From assembly GCF_910596095.1 (NCBI RefSeq), contig NC_056548.1, positions 18,190,651 to 18,254,650 on the forward strand: a stretch of DNA of 64,000 bases, in the 5' to 3' direction. Source of the stretch: Thunnus maccoyii. Its lineage: Eukaryota; Chordata; Actinopteri; Scombriformes; Scombridae. This document shows, piece by piece, positions 25,790 through 40,017 of the stretch. The notes under the pieces are model-generated. The model was not told the DNA's origin. It worked only from the letters and a program-made list of their open reading frames with translations, and did no database searches. Numbering within the stretch: position 1 is the stretch's first letter; every line of letters begins with the position of its first letter. Made by a program: the position numbers and the translations under genes.

Positions 25790-26606
25790 CATGGATGAGG
25801 GGTAGTTGTAGCCATAGGGAGGGTCTGAGAGGAGAAGGGGTGGAGGGGGCTCCCTGTGGCTGGCTGAATTAGTGCCCGCTGGTTTTGCCTGGCAGCTGCT
25901 CTCTAGGCCTGGCACGCTGGAAGCCTGGCACTGTGGCACGGTGTTGTCAGGGCCGACCAGCAGACTGTTATGGAAGCAGCAACGCCAGACACACCAAACA
26001 CAAAATCTTTCACCATAGCAGGCTTTGTCTTCCAACCAGCTTGCCATACTTGCATTGCTTGTTATGGCAATATCACTGGATTAGTATGAGATTAAATTGG
26101 GTAATTAAAAAAGGGCAAATTACATTCATGTCGTCAGGGAATGTATAAATGTCATCATAAAATAAGCCGGTTATGACATTTAACCATAATGAAAAATCTG
26201 ACCATTTATGTATTTGGTCAGGTGTCACATTCACTGTGCCTTGTCCCATTATTGTTTGAAGTAAAGTGCCTGTCTGTATGATTCACTTAAGTGAGATGAA
26301 ATTAAATTTCAACTGCTTTTCTTTGTCAATAGTGTTCAACAAAAGCCCTAAATGGTAAATTAAATGTGATACCCAAAGCAATACCATCTGTTTCAACACC
26401 TGCTTTTAACAGCAGTAATATGGAAACCACCAACCATATGCATCTTACAGTCTTACTGAACTTTAAGCATGACATGACGTTGGTGCCATATATCTATCTA
26501 CTATCTACTTCATCACCATAGTTAGGACATACTGAAAGTGTCATCATGTATCTGTGGCAGGCCGCTAAAGGTGTTTATAGCATCTCTGACCACTCTTGAC
26601 TAGAGG

Positions 26607-26860
26607 GTGTCGCTAGTGGGATTTGGGAGAGATTTTGGGCCTGGATGGGCCTGCCAGGGCCGGCTGGGCCTGGTTTGGCCCAGATGCAGCGGCTTCTGTC
26701 CAGGCATGGCACTGGGATATCTGTGGGGCCCAAGCGCACCAGCTGCTATCTCCGTGTCACAGACAGCTGTATCTGAATATTCATACAAAGTGCAGATTAA
26801 TGTGTGTTTGTTTGGCCCCACATGCTGTGCCCCAAAACAGGCCAAAGTGTGAACCTGCCC
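26607..26860. other. GC-rich block of unknown nature
   Basis: An abrupt GC-rich stretch in AT-rich DNA, dominated by GGGCCTG, GGGCCTGCCAGGGCC and TTTGGCCCAGATG words, followed by a CCAAAACAGGCCAAAG segment. Open frames cross it on both strands, but they are low-complexity and lack splice sites or motifs. It may be part of an unrecognised repeat. Confidence 0.4.
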
Positions 26861-29805
26861 AAAGAAGTCATAGGCGTCTACATCTAAATCTACTCCTGAA
26901 TCTAACCTGTCTGAAAGGGAGGGAGTCATACTGTACAGCAACAAAATGATGAGTTGTTTATTATACTATACAATTAGATTTTATATGTTGTAGCATACTA
27001 GCTCATTAACTGTATATATATACTGTCTATTTACTGTATTTTGGCTACTTCATGTTTGGCTGTGGGAGGACAGAAGAGCAGCTGCCTATCTTTTTTACCA
27101 GTGGCTACTCCCATGGCTGTCATGCCTCAACTCCTGCTCCGTCCAACTCCTCCTTTGGTGGATGCCATTCATCTCCCGCCAGTAGGAGACGAAGCAAAGA
27201 CTCACAGGCTCACACAATCACATTCATCCGTGGCTTGATCAACCTTGGCCTTCTTTGAGATGTGTTTTGGAGGGAGTTTCAGTGGGTGTTTGGTCAAATA
27301 ATCTGCTGGCTAACGGCAATGGAAGCTCTGAATGTGCATTAGTGAGTGTTTTGAGACCGGAGTTCTATAAAATGAGCAGATGGTCTTTACTTCCCTGCCT
27401 GAATAAGTGGAGTGAACCAGTGGGCACACACAGGGAGATTTGTGGGTAAACTGTTTTACCTCCCCTCTCTTTGTGTCGTAATGGGGAAGGCAAAATGGTT
27501 GCTAACTGCTGACGGACAATGGCTCGGCCCTAATGAGACCAAAGTGTTCTGGTGCTGCTGGTATAATGAGGATGAAGAGGGGCAGCTAATTATTGCAACC
27601 ATCTGAAGGTATCAGCGCCAGACTCGTCTACATTTTATTTTTATAATAATACAATACAAAGGCTCCTCCAGTAAAACATATTTGAATCAAATCAATAGTC
27701 TTATCTGACACAGGAATTAATGTGAAACAGAAAGGAGTGTCTTATCGCTACAGTTAGCCGTGTACTGTACGTTAATCCATCACAGGATAGTAAAACCATA
27801 AATTGATTCTAAATATAATTTATTTGCTCAGGCAGGTGTGTTATGGTCCTTATCTGCTATCAGTTCCAATCCCAGTAACACCAGCTGTAAAACCCGGGTC
27901 ATGAACGCTAGGGTGCTTTGATTCTTACTGGTGAGGAAGTGGTGTGGCAGTCATGTTTATCTGGTGGTTGTCTTGTTGATTTATGGAGGGAATTGTGTAT
28001 GTGTGTGTTCCTCTCCCATAACACCCAACTGGATGCCTTTCTTGGGTTTCTAAAAAGGACATCAGAAATTATTAGTGTACTCAATAAACAACCACCTTTT
28101 TACCACGTTAAAGCCCTGTCGTGTTGAACAGAAAAACTTGTTCGCTTTCTGTGATGCATTACATCACTCCACTGTAATCACTCGGTAACGATCTCTCATA
28201 ATGAGCTGGATTATTACCGACTTCTCTTGCGGGGAATGATTGACTATTGGTTGATTACAGAGTGGGTGATATCCTTGGATACGCCGCATACACACAAATA
28301 TTCATCAACAACAAGTTTGCAGTGATTGCTGTACCAGTGCCCAGACAGAATCAAACTGGATGGTGATGATTGCCCTTGCAGAGTGGGCGCAACACATAAA
28401 CAGCTCATTTATATACAAAAAAGACCATCTGATTTGACTTGTTGGAAATTCTAACAACATTGTAACAAAGCAATAAAGCAAAGCATTTTTTATCTTGTAT
28501 GTTACTCTTTTAAATTTCAAATCTAACGGACATTTATTTCATTCACTCTAATGACTCTAAAATACTCATAGTGTGTCTGCACATGATAAAGCTGTAAAAT
28601 CAAGCACCTATTTGTTTCAATGTGTCAGTGAATGCAGAAATGTGTCATTTTTCATCAAATGAAAGGAGTCATCTTTGCTATTAGTGTCATGGCAAGACAG
28701 TGAGAAATCATTTTATAGTTCAAGTTGATTTCCACCATGAGAAGTTAGTGCTCTAACACTCTAGAGATCCGTTTTTTTTTTTGTTTTTTTCATTCTCCCT
28801 TAAGTAGAGAAAATACTTTATATTGTGTAAATAAAGATAAGAGCCACATGCTATTTCATCTTTTGAAATTTATGGTTGCAGAGTGTGGGTGTAACAGAGC
28901 TTACAGAGCCCTAAAAGGACACATTTTTGCAGAGACTAACAGTTTCCCATCAAGGCTCTGCCTTTGCTCTCTGTGGCAGCGAGGCAGCAAGGCCACTTTC
29001 CCGTCATTATGAGGGCTCCGCCTGAAAAAGTGAAGCAAATGGTTTCCAGGTTTTACTTTCATATGAAGAGGGAGGGGTGGATGGGGGCTCAGTCACAGGT
29101 AGTTCTGTCATCTAAAGAGACGCTGGGCTGTGGGAAAGAAGAAGGAGCCGGGACACAGTAGTAGTGTGTCACAGTGACATGACATGATACAGATAGGGCT
29201 TTTTTTTTTTTTTTTTTTGCCTTATCCTGCACAGACACACATATACACACAGCAAACACATGCACACACACTTGAGCAAAAAATGAATGGGGACCCATGT
29301 ACACTGTATTTTGCAGTAACATATTTCACTACTGAGATTATCAGTGCATTAGTCTTTCATGCATTATTCTCTGGTTGTCAGCTGAGGCAGCCAATAGAAC
29401 AATGCACATTGTGTGTCTGACAGTGACAAACCCCTGCAATTCTGTGAGTTACACCAGGGGATGACACCCATTTGGGGGGGAAATGGGTGTAGATTAGGAA
29501 GGGAAATGACATAACTTCCAAATTTAATTGTGTCACAGACAAAACTACAGCAGGGGTCCTAACTGTCAGTAAGCTTCATGTCAGCGAGTTTTAACGGCAA
29601 CATGACATCATCGGCCACAATGTTGAACTGAAATTAGAATTTTTTTGTAAGGAAATATAATCTATAAGGATACATCTATTGCACTTTTTTTTTTCAATTT
29701 TTCAGTTTGTGGACATATTTATGGAAAAAGCTTCAGGCTTCAGGCTTTGGACATTTTACTGACTTTCAAGAGCCAGTGTTGCTAGGTGATGCACTGTCAC
29801 CAATA

Positions 29806-30108
29806 GAGCTGCAACATTAGTCAATTAATTGATCTGCATAAAACTAATCGCTAACTATTTTCATAATCAATTAATTGTTTTGAGTCATTTTTTCAGAAAA
29901 AATATCCTCTTCGGGTTGTGGACTGTTAGTCGGGATCAAAAGAAGACATGTCACCATGGGCTGTGGGAAACCGTGATCAACATTTGTCACTATGTTTGGA
30001 CATTTATAGACCGACTAATATATATAAGTATAAAACGACTAATCTATTAAACTAGAAAACGGTCGACAGATTAATCAATAATGAAAATAATTCATTAGTT
30101 GCAGCCCC
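29806..30108. mobile_element. ~300-bp MITE, hAT-like, with terminal inverted repeats
   Basis: It begins with GAGCTGCAACATTAGTCAAT and ends with ATAATTCATTAGTTGCAGCC, an imperfect inverted pair. Subterminal ATTAATTG/CAATTAAT words and an internal ACATTTATAGACCGACTAAT match a family I recognise as abundant in fish. There is no coding capacity. Target-site duplications were not clear. Confidence 0.7.
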
Positions 30109-30957
30109 AGTCAACAATGTGGTGCACAACTGACAAGAGCATGTCAAACTGCATTTCCCTTTCCTTAAAATCAGTAATAGTAATTAGTAATACAAATAGT
30201 AATTTAAGGCAAATGTCCCTTTACAGCAGTCAACATTTGAGAGGATCCATCCCACAGAGAGAGGAAGTTAGTTAGCCTAATGCTAACATTAGTACTGACC
30301 CCCACTCAATGTTACTTTTTGTTCATATTATCAGAAATGAACTGTAAACGAAAAGAGTTTAATTTGCTGTTTGAATTCGCTGTTGTTTTTTTTCTCCAGT
30401 CTTGCCTTTTGAAGATAAATTTCTGTTACAGTTGCACTGTTGAGATAATGACCACATCAAAGGAAATAAAAACTACTAAATCTTTTTTAACTTTAATTCA
30501 GCATACTCAGCAAGAAAAGTGGGTCCAACTGCAGGACTCCCTCATTGTCTCCTGTCCAGAGGAGAGTCTCATTGTCTGAGGAGGAGCCATATTGTCTACA
30601 GAAGGTCCTGTTCTCCTTTGTGCCCTGATAGGTTTACCAGCAGCAGCACGGAATAAAGAGTCACTCTTCTCCCATAGGACAAACAGGAACCAGGCTCAAT
30701 GTGGCCCTGATGCTTATCTTTTTCTCACATGACTACTGTCTCTGCCTTGGAAATTAAATGCCACGTATGGTATTTTGACAGTCCTTCTGGTCAGACAGTG
30801 TAGTCTACTGTGTACAGCACTTAAGTACCGTCAAGTTGACTTCACATCTAATGTAGCTATGTCAAATGCATTAATCAGTTCACACAGAATATCATCAGGT
30901 TGAGGTAACAAAGTGCGTTTTTAAGTTGATGGAACGACAACTCAAATACACTTTTTC

Positions 30958-31346
30958 CAGTGTAGGGAAATACACCTTTTCACTTTCTTGCTGAGAGTTA
31001 GAGGAGAAAATACTACTCTCATGTCAAGGTAAATATGTGACTACAGCCAGCAGCCGGTTAGTTTAGCATAGCATAAAGTAAAGAAACTACCCTGACTGAG
31101 TACTCTGTAAAGGAACAAGATACAATGTATTGATTAGTAAATGTTGGTGGTACTTGAGGTCTGATTTTGTTAATTTTGGACAGAGCCAGTTTAGCTATTT
31201 CCATTGTTTCTAGTCTGTGCTAAGCTATCGTTGGCCGCAACTTTAGCTCAGTTATCATACAAAAATTACAGTAATTAATCATTGTTATCCATTTTTTCGA
31301 CTGTCTGTCTGTACGAAAGTGAAATGTCTTTCCAAAAATGTAGAAC
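30958..31346. mobile_element. Fold-back MITE copy 1
   Basis: The left end, GTAGGGAAATACACC with TTTCTTGCTGAGAGTTAGAG, and the right end, GAAATGTCTTTCCAAAAATG TAGAAC, are the two inverted ends of the same family as the element at 61452-61975. The core contains CAGCCAGCAGCCGGTTAGTT and TTAGCATAGCATAAAG. It is degenerate and non-coding. Confidence 0.65.
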
Positions 31347-34296
31347 TAGTTTTTTTAACCTGTGAACAATCAATAGATCACAAACTTAAAGTAATTAATT
31401 TAGTTCCATTAATATCTTTTGTTGATTTTACCTTTTCTCCTTAATTAATAGGCTTGAATCATGTTCTATATCTAGATTTTGCATCTACAGTGCTCCTGAT
31501 ACATAGCCAGATCTGAGGCTTACAAAACGTCCACCTCACACACTCGGGATGTCCAAAGAGCACTGAGCCAAACTAGCGGTCCTGTTTCATTTGAATCTGT
31601 TTGTTCTCCAACAGACACACCTGCAGTAAAAGGGAACAGAAAGCCAACAAAATGTTTTTGGGCTTCTACTGTTATCCAGCATCACACAAAACATCACCCG
31701 CTTTCATGTTGTCATCCTGCCATCTTCCCCTGCAGAATACAGGGTGCCATGGTAACAGCTTTTTAAGGAGATTGATGATGGGACAAAATAGGCCTGGCAG
31801 GGGGGAGCAGGAGAAGGCCATCTTCTCTACTGCAACCCAGACCCACATGGGACACTCCAGTTCTTGTAGTAAGAGTTGGGTTTGTCTGGGCTAAATAAAT
31901 ATGTGGAAATAGCCAATTTCCAGACCAAAAGAACCATTTTTGCATTTTTTCCTGTACATGACAGAAGAGAATGAAAAAGATCCTGGGAGAGAGACTTGAA
32001 GCAAGGACCTTGTGGTTAAATAGTCATAAAGCATTGGCCCAAGAGATTTGAATCAGAATTAAGAGATGCAAAACACTGCAAAGAAAAATATGGAGCCAAA
32101 AATATATTGAATCCAAAATGCAATATGTAATTTGTCAAATTGATGAGCTTCAATTTGAAACCTTTTTCAAGACCCCAGGGATTAATCTTTGCTGCTAAGG
32201 AAACCAAGAGATGCCGAGCTAAATAAATGCACACTCATTCCAAATGAGGCATGCAATATTTGTTCCTGTACAAAACTAGAAGCACTCTTGTGATACATTG
32301 TGACATAATTTAAAGCAAACATGCTAAGTTTTGCATAAACAATCAAAGCCAGAGAACAATCCACTCTCCTATAAGGGAGGAACTTCCTTTTGATTTCCCC
32401 TACACTTGCAGGAATACTGTTATTTTACAGCAGGGGAAGTTGTTTTCGTACTGAATCGCGGCCATTTTTCATGTGCCTGATGACTGCCAGGGTCCCCTTT
32501 CCCTCGCCTTGCAACATTTCCTTATCAAAGCAATTTTGTAAAACAGTTACTTATTTGGCTTTATACCAAATTCTGTGTGAGGTTCTGTGTGTATCAAGAG
32601 ATAATCTCATGGTTCTTACCCGGTTCCCAGCATAATTCAGCCTGGCATGAGGCAGCAGGGAACAACCCAGCTGCAGAGAGGGCCTCATGTGTGACCTGCC
32701 CCTGCTGTCCAGGGGGGAATGACTACAGTCATAGTTTGAGGTGGGGGTTTCCCATGTCAAAGCAAGGGGTATGCTGATGTTGTGGGCATACTTTACAGTG
32801 TGTTTTTATTTTTGCTCCACTGACAAGCCTCCTGACTCTTCAGAGACCTTTAATTCCTGGTCCCACTCTGCTCTCTGTCAATCTCTGCATCCCCGGGGGT
32901 CGTTTCCATCCATGGGAACATAGGATGGAACAGTAGGATTCCCCGGGGGGGATAGTACAGGGAAGCACTTGTCAGAAAATTACGGTGAGGCCAGAAAAGC
33001 ATAGCTTCATGGTTCAGAAATTCTCTGCTGCAGCCAAACTGAGGTGGGTAGAGGTTACGGGGGCACGTTCCGTAAGTAGCCGACACTCAGCCGGCCTGCA
33101 GCTCCCAGTATGGTCAGGCTGTGTGCTCCTTCCGGGAGACCTTGGGAGGATGTGTCACCTCGCCTTAGAATAGGTCACTGCTGTGGGACCTTGATGATAT
33201 AGGTGAGAGCATGAGGGCTGATTAAGGGCCAGGATGTGCGTGAGACATCCTCTGATGTTCAGGAATTAACTCATTAAAGAGGGTCATGCTGATGGTCAAT
33301 AGGAATTAGCCTGTGGAATAAACAGGGGTGGTCCCCCCAGAGGTTTCAAATAAACACACTTTTTCAATTACTCAACATGGAAATGGTTGTCACAAATATG
33401 TACATTTATTTATTGTACCATTTCCTGTGAATTCGGCCAAAATGCATGTAGCTCCCTTTGTATTACAGGGGTAAATACCAAACTGATCATTTGCTAGAAG
33501 TAAATATATATTTTAGCCACATAGTCCATTCATATATTTGTACAACAACCTCTCACTGTATAACTTGTCAAACAGAGTAACAACCATGGAAATGTATGCA
33601 TGGAGTTGAAATAGTGTAAAGCACTCTGAGGAGAGGGCTCTGGATAATACATTTCTTAATAGCCTGAATCGCCACAATTAAAGAGACTATTAACATATCT
33701 GTTCAATGTGTGGTTCAGTGCTGGGGCCACATCAGGCCCCTGATTTTGTTGTTGTATTTTTCCCTTTCCTGGCTCTCCCCCCTTTCTCATGTCTGACAAA
33801 TCGTTTCCAGCTAATTTATGATGGCCAAACTGTGGGAGAACAATACCCCGTGGACGTAACACGGTGCAAACTCCACCACATGTCCCAGAGAAGAGTGAGG
33901 TGATCGCAGGAAACACTTGCTGAGATAACAAGATAGTAAGGAAAGCAGGGCCACTGAAAGGCCACGCAGAAGACTGCAGAGAGGAGGGGGCTGACTATGG
34001 AAGAAAATGTTCACGATGAAGGGTTTGTTCAAGTATTCTACACATATTCTCACTCTATGTAATCAATGTACTCATTGTTATAGAGTCATTTGTAGAACAT
34101 TTTACTGACTAATAACTCAGCTGATTGAGATATGAAATTATGGTTAAAGTCCCTGCATTTAACTCAGAGTCTGTGACGTCATAACAGCTAAATCCTTGCC
34201 AGGACAAATACATCTCAACCGACATGGCGGGGCAGATAGGGTATGACCCCTGCACCCAAGCAGAAAGTCACTGCCATACGGGTGCTTGTATATCCG

Positions 34297-34364
34297 CACA
34301 CACACACACACACACGTAACGGACCGTTTTCACTGTCCCTGTCTCCCTCACACACACACACACA
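34297..34364. repeat. Two (CA)n microsatellites
   Basis: CA runs at about 34297-34315 and 34349-34364, separated by a short unique sequence. Confidence 0.9.
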
Positions 34365-35744
34365 AACACGTACAACCCTGCCTCCTGGTGAGAATAAACA
34401 TTTGATAAAACAGTCTAGATGCGCATCTGCAGAGGTTGATTATATGTATTTAGCCCAGATAATCATTTCTGGATCTCATGTGCACTACAATTATAGACAG
34501 CACCTGTGCCTGTCCCACCTGCAGTCATTACCATGAATGCCAAGCAGCAATTTAACCATAATTATATCAACAGGGGAAAAGGAAACATTCAGCAGCACCA
34601 CATCTCAATAACTTCACTATTAAAAATACTGCTGTGTTTTCATTGCAACAGGAAAAGCACTGTCTCGGTAGGATTCATGAAATAACATTTAAAAAATCCT
34701 GACCCCCCAGGCAGATCAGTGTTTAAATCTTGCCAGCTGGGTTAGGGTTGAGCAATACAGGTGACGTGGAGGACAGCAGGATTAAGGCTATGAGTCAGGC
34801 TAATTGATGAGCCTACGTGTTTTCACTGAGCCCAAGTATAGGCAAGAGGAGGAAAAGGAAGGCAGTCTTCAAGGCTGCCATGTTTGTGTTGTGAGGACAG
34901 AGGTGAGAGGTCAGGCAGCGCTTTGAGTTTCTGACTTATTAAAGCGATCCCTCCGTTCGCCAGTGAATGAGTTCCAGAGTGGTTAAAGGCGAGTTTCTCC
35001 TCTAGATAGCGATTCTAGTGGGAAAGGAGAAACTGTGAAGTGACAAGCCCTCTTAAGATCAATGAATGTGGTGGAAAAAGGAGTGGTCCAGGGCAGCCAA
35101 TAGGGGCTGGGCCACAGGGAGCTACAGGGAGATAACGTAAACAAGGAAACCACCTGATGTGAGCAGGGTCAGATAAATGCTCAGCCCTCCACACAGGCAG
35201 GTGCTTCCTGAGTCCTGCTCTCTCAATCAGTTGAGCCTTTGCTGCCCTTCACACTCGCTTTCCTCATTCTTTTTCTGTTTTCTCAATCTGCTGCAAACAG
35301 TTTTCCTAAAAGTATAATTCATAGCATGATAGCAAGGTTTGAGATCAGCCCACAATCACTGCCTGTTTTCTTCTCACTGGAGCCAGAAGCAAACATTGTG
35401 GGACAGTAAAAAACAGATTGCATTGAGATTCACTCAAGTGATGACGATCATACAGGCAGTAAAGATAAGACTAGCTTGCTGTTTGTCACTAGGATGGCAT
35501 ACAATGCATAATGGTAAGCAGGTTTTGCAGGGGTGTCTGTGTCTGCAGATAAAAGACCTTTACCTTGTAAAGGGACAATCAGGTGAATATTGGATATTAT
35601 TGTGTTTCCAGCTACAAATACGCAACCTGCACAGACTGAGAATACCTCTTAAAATCACTCACCTCTCTTTATTCCCTTCTCTGTCTGTCTCTCACTCTCT
35701 TTTTCCTTCTCTTTCTTTCTTTTTCGCTTTGCTGGTTGGTCTGT

Positions 35745-35862
35745 GATTGTTTTGTGCTGTCCAATGAGGAAGGAAATCGGTGTGAGAAAGTGCCTGTTTT
35801 TTTGGGACCAACAGGAATTGGCCTCATCACAAGCGGTTCCTTTTTTTGCCGCTGGAACAATG
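35745..35862 (+). promoter_or_regulatory. Candidate dll4 distal enhancer: SOX, ETS and RBPJ motif cluster
   Basis: About 8 kb upstream of the dll4 ATG lie GATTGTTT (SOX core, 35745-35752), AGGAAGGAAAT (two ETS cores, 35767-35777), GTGAGAA (RBPJ-type GTGRGAA, 35782-35788) and AACAATG (SOX core, 35856-35862). SOXF, ETS and RBPJ inputs define known mammalian Dll4 arterial enhancers. Each motif is short and expected by chance, so this is a candidate only. Confidence 0.25.
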
Positions 35863-38800
35863 CACTGGCGTCACACCCCTCGACTGGACCTCGGCATTTC
35901 ACATGGAAAAATGTTCCCAGAATTCCGCTCCCAGGCTCGGGGTAAGGCCGAGGATGGGGTGAGGGTGAGAGGGCGGTAGGTGGAGGGCGGAGGGTAATGG
36001 CTGTTAGCGGAGCGGGTGACACGAAGTGACCAATGGACACTTGTCACTACCACAACCAGCCAACCACAGAAAGTACAGTAAAGCACCACCTGCAGCAAAA
36101 TGATGATGACAAAAGCAAATAAAACTTCATTCTTTATACTTGCAATGCAAACCTTGAAAAGACAGCAGAGTCATTACTTAAGTCCTCATATGATAACTTC
36201 TTGATGGTCTATCACGTAAACCACAGCATCAAATTCTAAAACTCACGACCACTTCAGTAACTTCACAAACATTTTCTTTCGTAAATGACGCCTCAGCTGA
36301 CCTGACCATGTAGCGCTGAGCCAGCGTCTGACCACACAGATGAAAGGCTCAGCGAGTAGTATTGTGTGACAGGTTAGCTAAATGCTCCTCAGGGGTTACA
36401 TAAGCTTCTCATAGCACCGTGTTTGTAATTACCGTGAGAGGGTACACACTGCTGCTCTCTCAGAGCCTTATCAGCTTCCAGCATATCATACACAATTTGT
36501 GCGCATTTTATGGTGTAAAAGTTAATGTTATACATAGTAAAAAAGGAAAAAATACTAATTTTTATGTAAGTCATGCTGATGAAGTATTGAAATTAAATGT
36601 ATTATCTATTCCTGAGAATATATTTAATTTTTGCTCACTTGTCATCACGATGATAAAAGAAGCCACTGCTGAGACTGATACAGCTGAGGGAAATTAAATT
36701 TTTAATGTAATTTTATCCAATTTGCCAACAAATGAGGGACATAAACCATTTCCTTCATTGCAAAACATTACTCTCAGTTGATGATATATTGACCTTCCAT
36801 GTGTGAACTTGCAAACATACACAGATCTATGTGATTTGGTTGGCATCACAATTTGCGCTATTCCTACAGCATAGGGCAGCAAAATAAACAAATTACTGCT
36901 TAAATGTGCTAGGTCTGCACTTCTACTATCAGTGTCATTCATCACCCGGTCTAATAAATCATTATATAGAGTATGAGAACAGAAATTCTGAACAGAAAGA
37001 TTAATCTGCACTGTACGGTCAACTATTCATCTAAATCCGTTAAAAGTGTTCCAGCTTTGAAAGAAAACATTAAAAATCCATATGTGTGCATGTTGGAGCA
37101 GCATAACAGGCATCGTAATGTCACCATGCCACTAGACAGCAATGAGGAATCACTCCTCTTACACATTCATTTTCTTTGGTTTTTCCACATAAGGAAGACA
37201 TTTGTTATTTAAAATGTGAGCATTGTACAGAGAAATGATGGAATATTAAAAGTATGACATTTATCCTGTGAGTACAAGCTAGAGAGCACAGAGTTCTTGA
37301 GAGATGTCAAATATTGGACAGAGACATGAAAATTGCCTCTGAGAGCCGAGTCAGAGTAAGAACTGGGGCAACTTGGGATTCATAGGGTCAAGATGGAACA
37401 ACACTCCACAGCTATTAGGCCTGGCAGCAAGGGAGCTCCTCCAGGGCTACGGGGCCGACTGCAGAAATTAGGCCGTATACTTCGCCGCTGCAGTCCGCTT
37501 GTTAGGGCCCTATGAGAAAATATCCATCACTGTAAACATGACACCCTTCTACACAGTGTCATCAGTGAAGATCCAACCTCAATGAGCCTTTACTAGACAA
37601 ACAGGCTGCACACAGACTCCTCACCACCAGACTCCCACTGAGTGAATTAATCAAACAGCCCCCAGTCAGCCCCTGTTGTCTCCGTGCGAGGCTGGGTAAG
37701 CATGAACGAAGGCCTAAATGATGTCAAACATGGCATGAAGCCCACTAACCCATTGGCCACAGGAACACAAACTGGCCGTGGAAACGTATACATCTTCCAT
37801 CTGTGCGCTACACTGCTGTTAAAATCATGGCCAGGGCTTAAGTTGACTTGGATAACAATCCCTCTACACAAAAGGTTTTGCATCTGTTGTTTGTCCTGCA
37901 GAGCAGAGATGGGTTTGTGTGCATGTACACAGTGAGCAGTTATGAGGTCAACTACAGTTCAACTAACTAAATGGAATCCAAACAAAAGGTCACATTTCAC
38001 TCTGATGGCAGCTGAAAGCTTCTGATGACAAAAAAAGGCCTCACACAGGTACAGTTCGACAGAAAGTGACATAAGTTCCTCACATTCTTGAGAAGTCCTC
38101 AGCTTCAAAGACACACGTCCGCATGCGTTACCCTAAAACATAACACTCCCACACACAAGGCCAACGGAACAAATTCCCAAGAAGCTCTGCTTGTGAAATC
38201 GGAAGCAAAGGTAGGAAACTGCCTGAGCATAGACCAAATGGGAAAAGGACAAAATAGGAATTTCAAATCGTCAAAGGAAAAAACAACAGGCCCTCCTAAA
38301 ATACTTCTAGGTCTGTTTACATAAATAAACAATAATATGAGTGGTTGGACTGACGGGGTCGTGTGCCCTCTGGTCAGGAAGTGGAGGAAGAACAGCAGAT
38401 AAGAGATCATTAAGACTCTGGATAATTAAACCAGAATCACAGGCTCTTATCGCACCAAATCACGGCATCTAACAGTGTGGAATGCCAAGATGAAATTACT
38501 AGATGCTAATCACACTCATAGTGTTCAGTGATTGTGGTGAATTTCCCCTTCTGTGACACCGAGGCCAAAATCCTTGTAACTTTGAAGATTAATATTGGCT
38601 ATTACTTTGATGAAAATTTCCCCTGAGTCAGAAAGCCCGGCAACTTTAACAAAAGACAATTAAAAGGAGCGATTTAAAACTCTGCTTGTGCAATCTGTGC
38701 TGCCAAAACCACTTGAGAACAAAGAGACATAAAGGGAATGCACCTGTTCACACCTCATACTAACAGGTAGATTAGTGTGTGAATTGAGGGTTCACAGTCT

Positions 38801-38964
38801 CAGGATTAGTGTTCCTGATAGTCCTTTTCACACCAGCACGCGCTTCCCTCTCCTCCATTTATCTCTTTCCTTTTCCTGCTGTGAGGGTTTTGTCTTGTGC
38901 AAAGCAATGATGCTTTGACTCTGACGAGGGAGGATTTCCTCAAGGCTACAGTGGCTTCTTCCAC

Positions 38965-39022
38965 AGACACAGACACACACACACACACACATACACACAC
39001 ACACACACACACTCACACACAC
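38965..39022. repeat. (CA)n microsatellite, interrupted
   Basis: A run of CA dinucleotides with single ATA and CTC interruptions. Short Cys/Val open frames over it on the minus strand are artefacts. Confidence 0.95.
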
Positions 39023-39824
39023 AATTAGCCTTGCTGTGGTAATCACTCAAGAATTGCATGGACACAAAAACATGTTTGGTTTTCATGTGCCTGGGAGTGT
39101 CCTTCACATATTTATTTTCTGCTCGAGTGCAGTAGAAGATAAACGCACGTCAATACAAACAGCAGCAACAGGGGGGTACAATGACAGATGTAGCAGGATA
39201 TGACATCATCATTCAGCTAGAGTGACAGATGTGGTGATGCCTATAGTCCCTGCTGGCACTCCATGTGTCAAAGGTGGAGCTGGTCTGTTAGGATCAATAT
39301 TAAGTGTTGAAGGGGAGGTTTTTCCTGCTGGCTGGGATAATAAGAAGTGTGCTGCTGCCTCTTGGCACACTGGCACACAGACACACGGCCTCAGATCACC
39401 CAGACCTGATTGACGCACTTCAACCTCAGCAGTAGCCTTAAAAATGTGTGTTGTTGAGCCATAAATTACGCTGCAGGCATAACTGATGTCATGATGCTGC
39501 CACACGCCAGACTCTCTTTTCAATAGCCCAACAGCTTTACTCAGGTGTAGTGACACTGACATGCATCACTAAATGGTATCAGTGACCACAGCGTGTTGTT
39601 GGTTGTGTTGTGAGGGTAGAGGAGTGCTGACACGACGTGTGTTTTGCCAACACTATAACAAGAGGGTGTCTGGAAAGTTCCACAACAGCCAAGGGCTCTT
39701 ATTAGACAGGCAACCATAATGTCAGGGTGTCAGAATCCGACCTAATGCCAACTGAAAGTTTGAAGGTTTAAACTGACTGAAAACAGACATCCATAACAGT
39801 TTTTTTTACACTATATGACACATT

Positions 39825-40017
39825 TAAAAGTGTTAATTAAACTTTGCCTCATACTGTATAATTTAGAACACATTGAAATCTTGTTGGATTAACACTTTTA
39901 GTCAAGAGGTTGTGTCAAAGCAATTTACCGCAGCTGACTACAGTCATGTTTTCTTACAAATGGCAGGAAATTCAGCATCTAATCCTTTGCCTCATACTGT
40001 ATAATTTAGAACACATT
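39825..40017. repeat. Inverted 13-mer plus 33-bp direct repeat
   Basis: TAAAAGTGTTAAT (39825-39837) and its perfect inverse ATTAACACTTTTA (39888-39900) enclose a sequence whose central 33 bases (39842-39874, beginning CTTTGCCTCATACTG) recur exactly at 39985-40017. Confidence 0.85.

Noticed and set aside
26600..26949. Overlapping open frames rich in Gly/Pro that could look collagen-like
   Set aside because: Low-complexity GC-rich DNA, no Gly-X-Y periodicity, no splice sites.
38806..39046. Cys/Val-repeat open frames
   Set aside because: Translation of a CA microsatellite.
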